Shown piece after piece: positions 33,223 through 43,125 of a stretch of 64,000 nt of DNA. The translations under genes and the position numbers were made by a program. The DNA is from Pirellulales bacterium (GTDB lineage: Bacteria > Planctomycetota > Planctomycetia > Pirellulales > JAEUIK01), in NCBI GenBank assembly GCA_019636335.1, contig JAHBXR010000007.1:1-64000 (forward strand). The letters are read 5' to 3'. The notes under the pieces are model-generated. The model saw nothing but the letters and a program-made list of their open reading frames with translations, was not told the origin of the DNA and ran no database searches. The first letter of the stretch is position 1. Each line of letters begins with the position of its first letter.

Positions 33223-34566
33223 CTATGAGCGGAAGGAAGGGTTTGGTGGTACGCCATCAGGCCCTTCTTCTTTTTCCAGGGCATCGAGTGCCGCCTGCAC
33301 GGCATGACGGGGCCACTTGAGCAGTGCCGCCGACCGGGGAGCTCGACCGGTACGGGCGAGTCGAGCGCGAAGCTCAATGCTCTCGTCCGACAAGACGAAG
33401 AGAGACGCCGACTCTCGGCAGATCGCAAGAACACGCGCGACGGGTGTATCGGGACCGTTTTTGGGGGCTGGAAGATCGAGAATGTCTTCCGATACCATAT
33501 CGGCCATGGTCTCGACATGCCTAATGATCGTGCTCGGTTTCGATGAGAAGAGTGCGGGGAGCGAAAGCGCGCTCTTGAGATAGTCAGCACGGGTCAATCC
33601 CGCTTCTTGAAACCTCTCGACGACACCAGTGAAATTGGCAATGACGCGATCCGGCCTCTGCGTGAAGAGTACAGGCTGGCGAAGCACGGCATGCAGATAG
33701 TCCGACATGGTGAGTGCATCCGTCTCGAAGGATTTCGCCACTTCTTCGATATTTTGGGTCAATGTTTGCGTGCGATGAATCCAAATTTGTGGTCGCTTGA
33801 GCCCGGCAGTCAGGTACTTGGAGAAGGTTAGTCCATGGGGCCGAAAATGCTCTACGACTTCCTCAATGTGGGAGATGACCGTCTTCGGCTGGCTCGACAT
33901 GAGTCCCGGTTGCCGACAAGCCGCTCGAAGATAGGCCGGGAGGGTTAGTCCGTCCGCAGCAAATCGCGACACGACTACTTCCACATTTCCAATAACGGTT
34001 GTTGGGGATTGGCTGATAAGTAGCGGCGAAGTGACGACGGCTTGAAGATAGCTGGGTAAATCCAAGCCCTCGCCAGCGAAGCGTTCCACCACACTCGTCA
34101 AATTGTGGATCAACGTAGCGGGCCGCTGCGTAAAAATGGCGGGATTGCGCAGGGCACATGTAATCAATCGTTCTCTCTGGATTCCCTGGGACTCGAAGAA
34201 GTCCGTCAGCACGTCAATGTTCGCGGCGATTCGTTCGGGTCGGGACATCAACAGCTGAAAATGCCGATCGAAGAGACGCAGCCATTCGTTTCGACTCAGC
34301 CCATCGCGTTCAAGGAGGCGCTCAAGCCGCTCGACCTTGACTCCGAAGTCAAAGACGGTCGAACTCGGAGAAAGAGACTCCCCGAAAATCCTCCGCGCGG
34401 CTTTGCTGATCGCCGAAGCGATCTGCTCTCGGCGGGCAGGCTCACGGATCAGCGGCTCGAGCGATTCAAAAGCCCTGGAAAAGTACGGATCGCGATTCTT
34501 CACATCTAGATACGAAGTGGTTGGCAGGCCCAAGAGATAGCTTGAAGGGTCGCATTCGTCAATCAA
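33223..34566 (-). CDS. 39-residue-repeat helical solenoid protein A (mTERF-like)
   Basis: A protein of 447 residues. An N-terminal helical domain (1-105) is followed by about seven 39-residue repeats (about 105-365) of the form L-x-A-x-x-x-x-P-x-L-x-x-Q-x-P-x-T-x-I-x-N-x-E-x-V-V-x-x-F-x-x-x-G-L-x-x-x-x-Y, for example LQAVVTSPLLISQSPTTVIG. Each repeat should form two or three helices. The proline and leucine spacing recalls mTERF nucleic-acid-binding repeats, but the similarity is by eye. The TTG start at 34566 overlaps the TGA of the PEP-CTERM gene upstream (TTGA), so translation is coupled. A paralogue lies at 45648-46967. Confidence 0.7.
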   Translation of the reverse strand: MIDECDPSSYLLGLPTTSYLDVKNRDPYFSRAFESLEPLIREPARREQIASAISKAARRIFGESLSPSSTVFDFGVKVERLERLLERDGLSRNEWLRLFDRHFQLLMSRPERIAANIDVLTDFFESQGIQRERLITCALRNPAIFTQRPATLIHNLTSVVERFAGEGLDLPSYLQAVVTSPLLISQSPTTVIGNVEVVVSRFAADGLTLPAYLRAACRQPGLMSSQPKTVISHIEEVVEHFRPHGLTFSKYLTAGLKRPQIWIHRTQTLTQNIEEVAKSFETDALTMSDYLHAVLRQPVLFTQRPDRVIANFTGVVERFQEAGLTRADYLKSALSLPALFSSKPSTIIRHVETMADMVSEDILDLPAPKNGPDTPVARVLAICRESASLFVLSDESIELRARLARTGRAPRSAALLKWPRHAVQAALDALEKEEGPDGVPPNPSFRS

Positions 34567-35750
34567 AGTCCATTCTCGCGACGGCGTCGGTAGACTTCAG
34601 CGGCTCCAATGGCCATGAGGCCGACGCAGCCAAGCACGATGGTGCTTGGTTCAGGGACAGCGGTAGCGACGTAGATGCCGCGCCGACCGTCTGCAAGGAG
34701 CGCATAGAACGCCACGTCCCCCGAGTCGTTGAAGGCTTGGCTGCCGAAGGAGATTCGCGTGACCACTGATCCATCCAGGAGATCTCCCGTCTGGATCACC
34801 TTGTCGGCGAAAGGGTCGGGACCAAGGAATATGCCTGACGGACCGGAATCGTCCAAGCTGGCGAAGAATGCAATCTTGCCTTGGTTGTTGATGGAGACAC
34901 TTCCAAAACCATCGAATGGCCCGCTTCGATCGACAACCGTTTGGAAATCAAAGCCATTCCCCAAGTAAACGCCCTCGTCGAAGAAGGAGATCGATCCGAC
35001 AAGAGCGACCAAGCCATCGTTGTTCACAGCGATGCTGTCGTAACCGTAGAACAAGCTATCCAACTCAGAGATGGAAGTCACGGGGCCGGCGCCCTCAGGC
35101 CCAGTCACATGAGCGCCCTGGGCGAAGTCAGACATGCCGCTAGTCAGGAATGCCACTCGCCCATTCCCGCTGACGGATATCCCCTGAATGGCGCCCTCCG
35201 GCGCGGATGACAAGATCGAGTTTGCCGTGAACGTTGGACTCGAGTAGATGCCGCTGCTCATCGCGGTGGAGGCGGCGAAAACGACGGTGCCGTCCTCGGC
35301 GATGCCAGGCGCTCCGTAATTGCCAGCGCCATAAGGGTCGGGCGGGAGGGCAATCGTCGATAGATCACCCCCATCGCCGCTGTAGATACCCCAAACGCCC
35401 GATCGGCGGGCATTGAAGGCAACGACGCCTTGATCGTTGATCGAGGGGTAATTGGCGAACCCACCGAAGAAGGTTGAATCGATGGAGGTGTCGAGGATGA
35501 CCGTAAGCGGGCCACCGCTGCCGCGATACACCCCTTGGCCATTGTTATAGCTTCCCAGCGAAGCACGGAATGCTGCTTCACCACGATTATTTAAGGAAGG
35601 GACCGGATCGGCGGCGTTGTTTACTACGTTTCCGGTGTACGTGATCCTCGTGAATTCAATGATATCCGCTCGCGCGGGATGTGTCACACTGGAAGCGACG
35701 AACACCCCAAGTATCAATGATAGTGCCACAACAACAGGTTGTTTAGCCAT
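34563..35750 (-). CDS. exported PEP-CTERM protein with NxxGxxAF-type repeats
   Basis: A protein of 395 residues from ATG 35750 with GAAAGGA upstream. Signal peptide (VVVALSLILGVFVASSVTHP then ARAD). The body has six or more repeats with N-x-x-G-x-x-A-F, such as LNNRGEAAFRASLG, INDQGVVAFNAR and INNQGKIAFFASL, which should make a beta-propeller or beta-solenoid. The C-terminus is VPEPSTIVLGCVGLMAIGAA followed by RRRR, a canonical PEP-CTERM sorting tail. It is processed by an exosortase and placed at the cell surface. The gene is followed with overlap by the repeat protein A gene. Confidence 0.88.
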   Translation of the reverse strand: MAKQPVVVALSLILGVFVASSVTHPARADIIEFTRITYTGNVVNNAADPVPSLNNRGEAAFRASLGSYNNGQGVYRGSGGPLTVILDTSIDSTFFGGFANYPSINDQGVVAFNARRSGVWGIYSGDGGDLSTIALPPDPYGAGNYGAPGIAEDGTVVFAASTAMSSGIYSSPTFTANSILSSAPEGAIQGISVSGNGRVAFLTSGMSDFAQGAHVTGPEGAGPVTSISELDSLFYGYDSIAVNNDGLVALVGSISFFDEGVYLGNGFDFQTVVDRSGPFDGFGSVSINNQGKIAFFASLDDSGPSGIFLGPDPFADKVIQTGDLLDGSVVTRISFGSQAFNDSGDVAFYALLADGRRGIYVATAVPEPSTIVLGCVGLMAIGAAEVYRRRRENGL

Positions 35751-35914
35751 GGATGATCCTTTCGGCGGAGGCTTTACTGCGGACACGTGTCACCACTCTC
35801 GTAAAGATGGACCATGGGGCACGAGCAGTGTCTATCGCGGCAAGGCGGAGGAGCTGGGAAAGCGAGCAGGTGTCTACTTTCCGAAATGGCTCAGCACGGT
35901 GTGACAACACCTCC

Positions 35915-36922
35915 TTATTCGCCATGCGGAACCCCATCGGTAACGACCACGCGGTTCCGACGACGTAGGGCGATCGCAAGCGTAATGGTGCAGCCCAATA
36001 CAGCCAGTGTCAGGGAGTTCGGTTCTGGGACACTGGCTACGGCGACGCGAAAGCCGCCCGACTGATTGACCGGGACGTTGAAGTACCGTCGCGTTGACGC
36101 TAGATAACTCGCATCATCGATCGTATCTCCACCGCGCATCAGACCGGAGTTCGTACTGTCCTCAAGCCATTCCTGGATATTCCCGCCCTGATCAAAGGTG
36201 CCAAATGGACTGGCCGAATCCAGATAGGCGCCGACATCCGTATAACTTCCGTCGATTAAAGTGGCATAGTTCGCGGAGTTCGTACCGCCGGGCGGACTCT
36301 CGGCGACTGGCGTCAAATCGCTAGATGTCGGAAATAGGAAATAGGCGTCACTTCCAGGAATCCCGTAGGCGGCCTTGTACCATTCATCTTCGTTGGGCAA
36401 CCACCACATCGAGTCCGAGTTGCGAGTGATGCTTCCGACGTTCGATGGAACAGCGTCATTCCCGAGCAGCGTGTAGGTGCCGTTCTGAATCGTCTCCGGT
36501 CCACCTTGCCCGTTCTCAAGCCAGTTGATGAATCTCATCGCCTGAAAGAGGCTGACCGCCGCGGGTTTGTTATCCCAGCCGTTCTGGACGGAATACGCGT
36601 AGTTTCCGTCCGCTCCCGTTCTGAGAATGATGCTGCTCGTACTGTAAACCAGCGCCGCGTCAGCACTTGACTGCCCCACGGTGTTCAAGAATGCTGCGTA
36701 TTGAACGTTCGTGACCTCGTGGATCCCTATCCGATAGTCGTACCCCACACTCCCGTAGCCGGTTAAGGGATCGGCAGCATTCCCCGGGGCACCGATAGGA
36801 GTCGTCTCAATTATGATAGGTGCCGCCGAGACGACGGTACCGACTGAGCACAACCATGCTGTGACGATCAATGACCTGACTCCTAGTCGCGGCCATCCCA
36901 ATGAATTTGCCCAGAAGTTCAT
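35915..36922 (-). CDS. exported FGE/SUMF1-like protein with PEP-CTERM tail
   Basis: A protein of 335 residues from ATG 36922 with GGAG upstream. Signal peptide (VTAWLCSVGTVVSA). The middle is a formylglycine-generating-enzyme-like fold: YRIGIHEVTNVQYAAFLN, MWWLPNEDEWYKAAY, GNIQEWLED and GGFRVA. The C-terminus is VPEPNSLTLAVLGCTITLAI then RRRN, a PEP-CTERM tail. The catalytic cysteines of true FGE are not evident, so it is probably a binding or structural C-type-lectin-like fold. It is divergent from the ECF sigma gene across a 280-base gap. Confidence 0.88.
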   Translation of the reverse strand: MNFWANSLGWPRLGVRSLIVTAWLCSVGTVVSAAPIIIETTPIGAPGNAADPLTGYGSVGYDYRIGIHEVTNVQYAAFLNTVGQSSADAALVYSTSSIILRTGADGNYAYSVQNGWDNKPAAVSLFQAMRFINWLENGQGGPETIQNGTYTLLGNDAVPSNVGSITRNSDSMWWLPNEDEWYKAAYGIPGSDAYFLFPTSSDLTPVAESPPGGTNSANYATLIDGSYTDVGAYLDSASPFGTFDQGGNIQEWLEDSTNSGLMRGGDTIDDASYLASTRRYFNVPVNQSGGFRVAVASVPEPNSLTLAVLGCTITLAIALRRRNRVVVTDGVPHGE

Positions 36923-37206
36923 CACCGACTCCGAATGGTATACAAATCGAAAAGCTGGCGCCGTCCGCGCAAGCAGCCGCTACCAGATACATGCGCGAGT
37001 TTGCCAAAGCGGACAGAAATTTTTGAGTTTTCAGGAATGATCTTCGGTCAGCATCGCGTCATCGGCCGCCAAGCGAAAGGATGCTGGGCATCCGACGGCG
37101 CAGCGGATCGGGAGTCGGCGTGGCCCGATGCCGAAGTACCTGTTGAAAATCGTCGCTACGGCTCGGAGAATAACGGATTTGGGGGCAGAGTAGCGCAGGA
37201 GGAGCA

Positions 37207-37848
37207 ATGGGACGGCGACCACTCCATTCCGGATTGAGCAGCTCTTCGAGATCGCAGCAGCGACAATCGAGCGAGTACGACTCACTCATCGGCGAGGCTC
37301 GCGGTGGCTCGATGGAGGCGCTCGACCGATTGGTCGAGCGGCTCTCCGCCGAACTCTGGAGAGATTTGGCGTCGCGGAGAAGGAATAAGCCGGGAGCCGC
37401 CCATGGTTCCTCTGATCTGGTCCAGGACACCCTGATTCGGGTACGCGAACAGTTCGGGAAGTTTGAACGCGACACCTTCACGGACTTTAAGCAGTGGGCT
37501 CGGTCCGTGCTGTTTCGCCGACGGCTGGAGTGGGCCCGCAATCATCAAGCACATTCGGATGAGCGTCACAAGCAAATGATTTGGAGCGTGCTTCGCTCAC
37601 GAGGGAAGGGAGTGAATCTCCAAGCTGTCCACGAGATTGAGGCAGACCAGCGGGAAGAAGCGGAACGCGTGTTTCGCCTCTTCCGGGAGTTCAAGGTCAA
37701 CGAGCAGTTCATCATCGAGCTTCGGCTTTTCCAGGATCTGAGCTACGAACAGATTGCCGCCATGACCGGCCTCACCAAAGAAGCGGCGAGAAAGGCCTAT
37801 GACCGCGCCATCGACAAGCTCCGCATGAAGGTAGGGGCCGATGAATGA
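37207..37848 (+). CDS. ECF-type RNA polymerase sigma factor
   Basis: A protein of 213 residues with AGGAGGAG before ATG 37207. Region 2 contains SSDLVQDTLIRVREQFGKFE and FKQWARSVLFRR. Region 4 contains LRLFQDLSYEQIAAMTGLTK and AARKAYDRAI. It belongs to the planctomycete group of ECF factors that are encoded next to serine/threonine kinases. The stop overlaps the kinase start by 8 bases, so the kinase is likely its regulator. The target promoter cannot be told; the adjacent PEP-CTERM genes are candidates. Confidence 0.92.
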   Translation: MGRRPLHSGLSSSSRSQQRQSSEYDSLIGEARGGSMEALDRLVERLSAELWRDLASRRRNKPGAAHGSSDLVQDTLIRVREQFGKFERDTFTDFKQWARSVLFRRRLEWARNHQAHSDERHKQMIWSVLRSRGKGVNLQAVHEIEADQREEAERVFRLFREFKVNEQFIIELRLFQDLSYEQIAAMTGLTKEAARKAYDRAIDKLRMKVGADE

Positions 37849-40800
37849 CTCGACGTCTGACGTTTTCGAGGAACGGCCTAGCGCCTCCTCCGCGAACCAT
37901 GCCGGTTTCCCAGGCCATGCGGATGCGGTGCAGCTCTTGCTTTGGCTCAGCCAGCTTCGCGAGGACCGGACTTCGTCATCCCGCCCGAGATTGGGTGCAA
38001 GTCCCCCGCACCAACCTTTCCAGGCGCTCGGACGCTTTACACTCCACCATCTCTTGGGGACCGGAACCTATGGCGCGGTGTTTCGTGCGACGGACACGAA
38101 ACTTGAGAGAACCGTCGCGCTGAAGATCGCTTGGCCTGCCGTTCTTATGGATGCCGAGGCGAGTCGCCGATTCACGGAAGAGCCCGTGACGATCTCCAAG
38201 CTAGAGCATCCCGGCATCGTTCGTGTCCACGATGCTGGCACGGTCGAGATGGTCCGGTTCATCGCTTTTGAGTTCATCGATGGACCGACACTGGCCGAAT
38301 GGCTGGGGTCGCAAGATACGCTTTCGACGAGGCGAGCAGCGGAAATCATGCTCGACGTCTCCAGCGCGGTCGCATTCGCCCACAGTCATGGGATCATCCA
38401 CCGGGATCTCAAGCCAAGCAACATACTCATACGCCCGACGGAAGTCGGCAACAGCCAATCCTGGCGTCCAGTTGTCACAGATTTCGGACTGGCGCGAACG
38501 CTCCGAGCGGCGGAGGATTCGGAAGCGACGGCGACCATTGCGTTTCTGGGAACCGATCGCTACATGTCGCCCGAACAAGCGTCCGGCCAGGCGCGAGAGG
38601 CAGGGGCACCATCGGATGTCTTTTCGCTCGGCGTGATTTTCTATGAGTTGATTACCGGTGCGCGCCCTTTCGACGGCGACAGTCCCGAGCAAATCCGCTC
38701 TCAAATCCAACGTGACGACCCGCCATCGATCCATCATCTCCGCCGTGGTGTCCCACGCGACATCGAGACCATCATCGGGAAATGTCTCGAAAAGCGCTCT
38801 CAACGGCGCTATGAATCGGCTAACAGCTTGGCGAACGACCTGCGGCGATACCTCGAACATCAACCGATCCACGCGCGTCCCATGCCTGCCTGGGAACGAG
38901 CATGGCTGGGATTGCGACGCCGTCCCGTTGCGGTGTTGTTGACTACCCTCGCGGCGGTGGTATCACTTCTTGTCGCAGCACTTGTCGGCGCGATGATCGA
39001 GGAACGGCGATCCGCCGCTCGGGACGTGGCGGCTGCGCAAGCGTCTGCGGCATTGGCCGCCGGTATGGAGAGACAGCACGACTACGCGACGACTTTTCGC
39101 TATGCGGCAAGAGCCTATGACCGTGGCGACTGGGGAAAAGTGGTCGAATTGCTTGGCGCGTGCAAGGAACTAGCAACGCCTCCAGTCTTTGCGGGCATCG
39201 AATGGGATCTGCTCGCATCCATGATCGACGATGGGAGCACATTGATCCCCACGACTCACGGAGAAATCTCCGTCGTGCGCTTCTCGCCGGACGGAAAGCT
39301 CCTTGCCTCCGGAGGGCAGGACGGACGCATTCAGCTTTGGAATCCGGTCGACTGGCGGCCCACGTTCTCGAAGAATTTCGCGGACGCGGAAGTCAACTGT
39401 GCGGAATTCTGTGCGGACGGGTCGATGTTGGCGATTGGACATGAGAATGGCCGAGTCGTCGTAGTCCCAGTAAGCGGTGAGAGTGTCCTCTTCGATGAGC
39501 CCATCATCACGGGCCGAGTTTTCGATATCGAATGGCTTGGGGATTCGCACGAGTTCGTGGTGGGTGGCGATGGCGGTATCATCTACCGTGTGAATCCCGA
39601 GACTTTGGAAGTTGTCGCGTCCCATCCGCTGGTACCGTCGGAAGAGGCCCGCAAGGCGGACGCGGTCCATCCGGTGGAGATCAGCCGATTCCAGTACCTG
39701 CCCGACCAGCAGTCCCTCCTGACGGCCCGATCACCCGTTGAATCCAGCATCGTTGACTCTCAAACACTTAGGCCGCTCCCGCTAGGCAAGGGGGGGCTGT
39801 CGGCCGTTCCTGTCGGCATTTCATCCATGTGCTATATCGGCGGACCGGGGAAATATGTGGCGGTCGGTCTGGACGACAGGATATCCATTCTTTCCGACAC
39901 GGATTTATCGGTGCTGGCGACGATACCGATTCCCAGCGGTGTGGAAGACCTAGACTTCAGTCCTTCTGCGAATACGCTGGTGTCTTGCCATAGGGACGGC
40001 TCGGTGCGATCTTGGAACATTGCCGCCCTTCACCATGGCGAACATGTTTCGGAGACAGTCCATTCAGGTTTCACTGGCCGTGCGCACTCCATTGCAGTGT
40101 CGGAGGATGGCAACAAGATGGTTGCCGGTGGAAAAGATGGCACCATACGTGCCTGGGATCGACCATTTGCTAGCCCGATAACGGATCGAAAGTGGTCATG
40201 TCGGCCCGTGGCGATGGGATTCTCCCCCTGCGGTCGTTGGCTGGCCGTGGTTGGTCTCCAGCAATATGGCTCATGCCCGACATTCCTCAACCTGTTTGAC
40301 GTCGGAACGGGCCGATTGCGTTGGCAGTCGGAACAATTGCGCCCGAAGCATTTTATTCCGGATCAGAACGATCCTGCTTGGTGGTTCGCCTTCCACCCGG
40401 AGCGAGAGGAGATCGCGATCCTGGATGCGGAGGGACACGTCGTCAGTTGCGACCCAAGGACGGGCGAGGTAACTACCCGTCTCGTTTCAGCCGAAGGCGC
40501 ATTAGGTCGGCGATTCTGGTACGCCCCCAATGGCCGCGATCTGGTCATTCGCACGGGCCAATCGTCGCGTGTCATTGACACAGGAGGCGGAAGGGAGTTG
40601 CTAGCGGTTCGTCTTCCGAATGAGATTCTCTTTAGCCGACGTCTTCCCAATGGAGCCATCTGGTGTGAGGTCGATGGCCAGACGCTCAGAACATATGAAG
40701 ACTACCGCCAACGCAACACCTCGACCATCGCGCGATCCGTCCCGAGGCGTATCACTCGCGTGGATGTCACCGGTGACGGTAGGTGGTGTGCTGCAGGCAG

Positions 40801-41140
40801 TCCGTCCAACGAGATTCATGTCTGGGATCTATTGAGTAGCGGACCATCGTGGAGACTGTTGGGCCACGAAAGCGGCGTTTCGGAACTCAAGATTACTAAG
40901 GATGGTAACGCGATCCTGACACTTGGGATCGATGGAAGCATCCGGCTCTGGCACCTACCCACGAAAAGTGAGCTTCTGACGGTTAGCCAACCCAACGAAG
41001 TAATCAAATGCGTCGCAATACATCCAGAGAATCGGATGCTTGTTCTTGGTATCGAGCGTCAGAACGGGTATTGCGTGCGCGTCCACCGACTGGGTCAGCA
41101 GGGGCAGGCCATAGCCGCATCGTTGGAGTTACCGGATTAG
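37841..41140 (+). CDS. transmembrane serine/threonine kinase with WD40 repeats
   Basis: A protein of 1099 residues. Kinase domain at about 65-330: LGTGTYGAVFRATD, VALKIAW, IIHRDLKPSNILI, VTDFGLAR and RYMSPEQASG are all intact. One membrane segment follows near 365 (VLLTTLAAVVSLLVAALVGA). The rest is a WD40 propeller array with units such as VVRFSPDGKLLASGGQDGRI and QLWNP, and ends near IRLWHLPTKS. A cytoplasmic kinase with a WD40 sensor beyond the membrane is typical of planctomycetes. It overlaps the ECF sigma gene and probably controls it by phosphorylation. Confidence 0.93.
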   Translation: MNDSTSDVFEERPSASSANHAGFPGHADAVQLLLWLSQLREDRTSSSRPRLGASPPHQPFQALGRFTLHHLLGTGTYGAVFRATDTKLERTVALKIAWPAVLMDAEASRRFTEEPVTISKLEHPGIVRVHDAGTVEMVRFIAFEFIDGPTLAEWLGSQDTLSTRRAAEIMLDVSSAVAFAHSHGIIHRDLKPSNILIRPTEVGNSQSWRPVVTDFGLARTLRAAEDSEATATIAFLGTDRYMSPEQASGQAREAGAPSDVFSLGVIFYELITGARPFDGDSPEQIRSQIQRDDPPSIHHLRRGVPRDIETIIGKCLEKRSQRRYESANSLANDLRRYLEHQPIHARPMPAWERAWLGLRRRPVAVLLTTLAAVVSLLVAALVGAMIEERRSAARDVAAAQASAALAAGMERQHDYATTFRYAARAYDRGDWGKVVELLGACKELATPPVFAGIEWDLLASMIDDGSTLIPTTHGEISVVRFSPDGKLLASGGQDGRIQLWNPVDWRPTFSKNFADAEVNCAEFCADGSMLAIGHENGRVVVVPVSGESVLFDEPIITGRVFDIEWLGDSHEFVVGGDGGIIYRVNPETLEVVASHPLVPSEEARKADAVHPVEISRFQYLPDQQSLLTARSPVESSIVDSQTLRPLPLGKGGLSAVPVGISSMCYIGGPGKYVAVGLDDRISILSDTDLSVLATIPIPSGVEDLDFSPSANTLVSCHRDGSVRSWNIAALHHGEHVSETVHSGFTGRAHSIAVSEDGNKMVAGGKDGTIRAWDRPFASPITDRKWSCRPVAMGFSPCGRWLAVVGLQQYGSCPTFLNLFDVGTGRLRWQSEQLRPKHFIPDQNDPAWWFAFHPEREEIAILDAEGHVVSCDPRTGEVTTRLVSAEGALGRRFWYAPNGRDLVIRTGQSSRVIDTGGGRELLAVRLPNEILFSRRLPNGAIWCEVDGQTLRTYEDYRQRNTSTIARSVPRRITRVDVTGDGRWCAAGSPSNEIHVWDLLSSGPSWRLLGHESGVSELKITKDGNAILTLGIDGSIRLWHLPTKSELLTVSQPNEVIKCVAIHPENRMLVLGIERQNGYCVRVHRLGQQGQAIAASLELPD

Positions 41141-41349
41141 CAATAGTGAACCCGCATCGCGAAAAGGCGATTCGCTTCTGGAGTCGTTGTGCAGCGGATG
41201 AAGCCAATCGTCTCGTATGCTGGTGCGACTTCTGCCACAAATGTGTGACACTTTTGTGATAGTTCGTCCGGCAACGCGCTCCGTGATTTCGGGAATGTCG
41301 GGCGCTCCATCGCCCTGCGGTTTCGGTAGATATTGAGGCGTAGGAGAAG

Positions 41350-42120
41350 TCAGGATGGCGATTTGGTTCGACGGCGCGTTTTCCGGTAGCAAGCGGCAAG
41401 CGTCGCCATGCCGATACTCATCATCACGATGGACGATGCCTCGGGAACGACAGTGATACTGCCGTATTGCAGGTGATCGACCTCCCAGTTGGTCTTACCC
41501 GGCATCGATATTCGTATGGCCGAGATTCCGCCGAGGTGAACCACTCCGAAGAAGCGGTCTTCGGCAGTCGTGCGGGAGATGCTGGAATCGCCGAGAGAAT
41601 AGGGGCCGATGATTCCCAGCGACGCTCCGTCAGGACCGAAGGCCTCGAAATAGGTGTTGTCGATAAGGTCCGAGGGCAAAGGATCACCTCCGAAAATCCC
41701 CGAGCTCCCCACATCGGTCCAGACGATACCGGCATGCGTCGGCAGCGTCCCAAGGACCGCTTGCGAGAAATCAAAGGTAAAAGAGTTGGTCGAGAAATTC
41801 GAGAACAGGCTCAGTGAGTTGCCGGTGGCAACACCGTCAATGATCCCATCGTCTCCGTCAACGGAGTCGCTGAAGGCCAGCGATACCGATGTCGAAGTGA
41901 ATTCCCGCACGCTGACTCCGGGCGTATTCAGTGCGCCGTCCTCGAAGTCTTCCAGGTGGAAGTATTCAAAATCGAGATTCCTAAACGGGCTTACCGCGCT
42001 GCCTGCGTCCGGGTGATCGAAGGCGAGGTAGGGAGAGGGGCCGATAAAATCGGCGGATGCCGGCGACAAACCGGTCCCGAGAAGCAGCATTACAATCCCC
42101 AAAACAAGTCGTGCGCGCAT
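41350..42120 (-). CDS. exported PEP-CTERM protein
   Basis: A protein of 256 residues from ATG 42120 with GCGGAGA upstream. Signal peptide (LVLGIVMLLLGTGLSPASA). The body is beta-rich with FDFSQAVLGTLPTHAGIVWT and ISAIRISMPGKTNWEVDHL. It ends with VVPEASSIVMMSIGMATLAA followed by a basic tail, a PEP-CTERM sorting signal (PEA variant). No catalytic motif is evident. It is the third PEP-CTERM protein of the cargo segment and converges with the kinase gene. Confidence 0.85.
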   Translation of the reverse strand: MRARLVLGIVMLLLGTGLSPASADFIGPSPYLAFDHPDAGSAVSPFRNLDFEYFHLEDFEDGALNTPGVSVREFTSTSVSLAFSDSVDGDDGIIDGVATGNSLSLFSNFSTNSFTFDFSQAVLGTLPTHAGIVWTDVGSSGIFGGDPLPSDLIDNTYFEAFGPDGASLGIIGPYSLGDSSISRTTAEDRFFGVVHLGGISAIRISMPGKTNWEVDHLQYGSITVVPEASSIVMMSIGMATLAACYRKTRRRTKSPS

Positions 42121-42295
42121 AGGATGTCTCCGCAACAGGTGAGTCAAAGCAAGGATCAGCGGCCCAGTGCCGCTGACGTTGGAACGAGGTCCGCGCTGGC
42201 TTACGCAAGCGCGGAGGAATGCCGCTTCCGAAGGCGATGCTTTCGCATCGAGTGCGGCATTAGAGAGATAAACGCATTAGCGTCCTTCGGTCAGG

Positions 42296-42694
42296 TCATC
42301 GCCGGGGGCGATGTTCCCAGTGGTACTGCTTAGGCTCGACATACTGCCTGAACGTCCAAAACAGTCGGTAGGCCATGCCGATGCGGTCATCGGCGGCAAG
42401 CCGTAGCCTGGTTTCAATCAGGTGCGTGCGAACCGTGGATTTGCTGATCCCCAGGGTGGTGCTGATTTCCTTGTCTTTGTGCCCCTGGATCAGCAGGCCG
42501 ATGATCTGTGCCTGCCGTGGCGAGAGTGAGAGGGCTTCTACGATCTCCCGCCACTCTTCGCGGGCGAAGAGTGGCGGCAGCCAGGGCGCGGTATCGGCAA
42601 ACTCTTCGGCGGTAGCGCCCATCGCCAGCCCCTGGTCATCGTGGATTCCCTCAGCGACGAGGATGCAATCCTCGTCGCGGCGGTCTATCAGCAT
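42296..42694 (-). CDS. LuxR-type helix-turn-helix protein
   Basis: A protein of 132 residues. The C-terminal half (56-115) is a LuxR/GerE HTH: LSPRQAQIIGLLIQGHKDKE, ISTTLGISKSTVRTHL. No receiver or autoinducer domain is present; the N-terminal 50 residues are short and acidic. It lies next to a second, similar protein on the same strand. Single-domain proteins like this act as local transcription regulators. The target is unknown. Confidence 0.85.
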   Translation of the reverse strand: MLIDRRDEDCILVAEGIHDDQGLAMGATAEEFADTAPWLPPLFAREEWREIVEALSLSPRQAQIIGLLIQGHKDKEISTTLGISKSTVRTHLIETRLRLAADDRIGMAYRLFWTFRQYVEPKQYHWEHRPRR

Positions 42695-42773
42695 TGAGGT
42701 TTAGAGTAGCGTCGAATGTCAGAAGCGAGGATCGGCATTTGTGACGTCGTCATTTATGACGATGGACAGGCGA

Positions 42774-43052
42774 TTATGCGATCTTGCGAAACGCTTCAAA
42801 GATTCGGCAGGCGATTCCAACGCGGTCGGATGCATCGAGTCGCAGGAATAAATCGGTGACGTGCTCTCGAACCGTCCGTTTAACGATCGAGAGTGCGACG
42901 GCAATTTCCTTGTCCTTCTTGCTTTGCATGATGAGACCAGCAACTTCGGCCTGCCGTGGTGAAAGTGCCAGGTACGAGACAATGCGTTGCCACTCGTCGG
43001 CCGAGAACATCGGCGGGCGGGTGTCGGTCAGCTTGTCCCGGTGAATGGGCAT
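42774..43052 (-). CDS. second LuxR-type helix-turn-helix protein
   Basis: A protein of 92 residues from ATG 43052; a longer frame to 43208 would overlap ArdC and its extra residues look non-coding. HTH: LALSPRQAEVAGLIMQSKKD, KEIAVALSIVKRTVREHV. It shares the pattern D/EW-R/QRIV...L-SPRQA with the neighbour at 42296-42694 and probably arose with it by duplication. The gene lies 73 bases after the ArdC stop. Confidence 0.8.
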   Translation of the reverse strand: MPIHRDKLTDTRPPMFSADEWQRIVSYLALSPRQAEVAGLIMQSKKDKEIAVALSIVKRTVREHVTDLFLRLDASDRVGIACRIFEAFRKIA

Positions 43053-43125
43053 AACACACAACGCAAAAGAAAGAGTGAAGAGAAGGAAACCGGCCGCATC
43101 CCTGCGGCCGGTCGGACAATGACGA

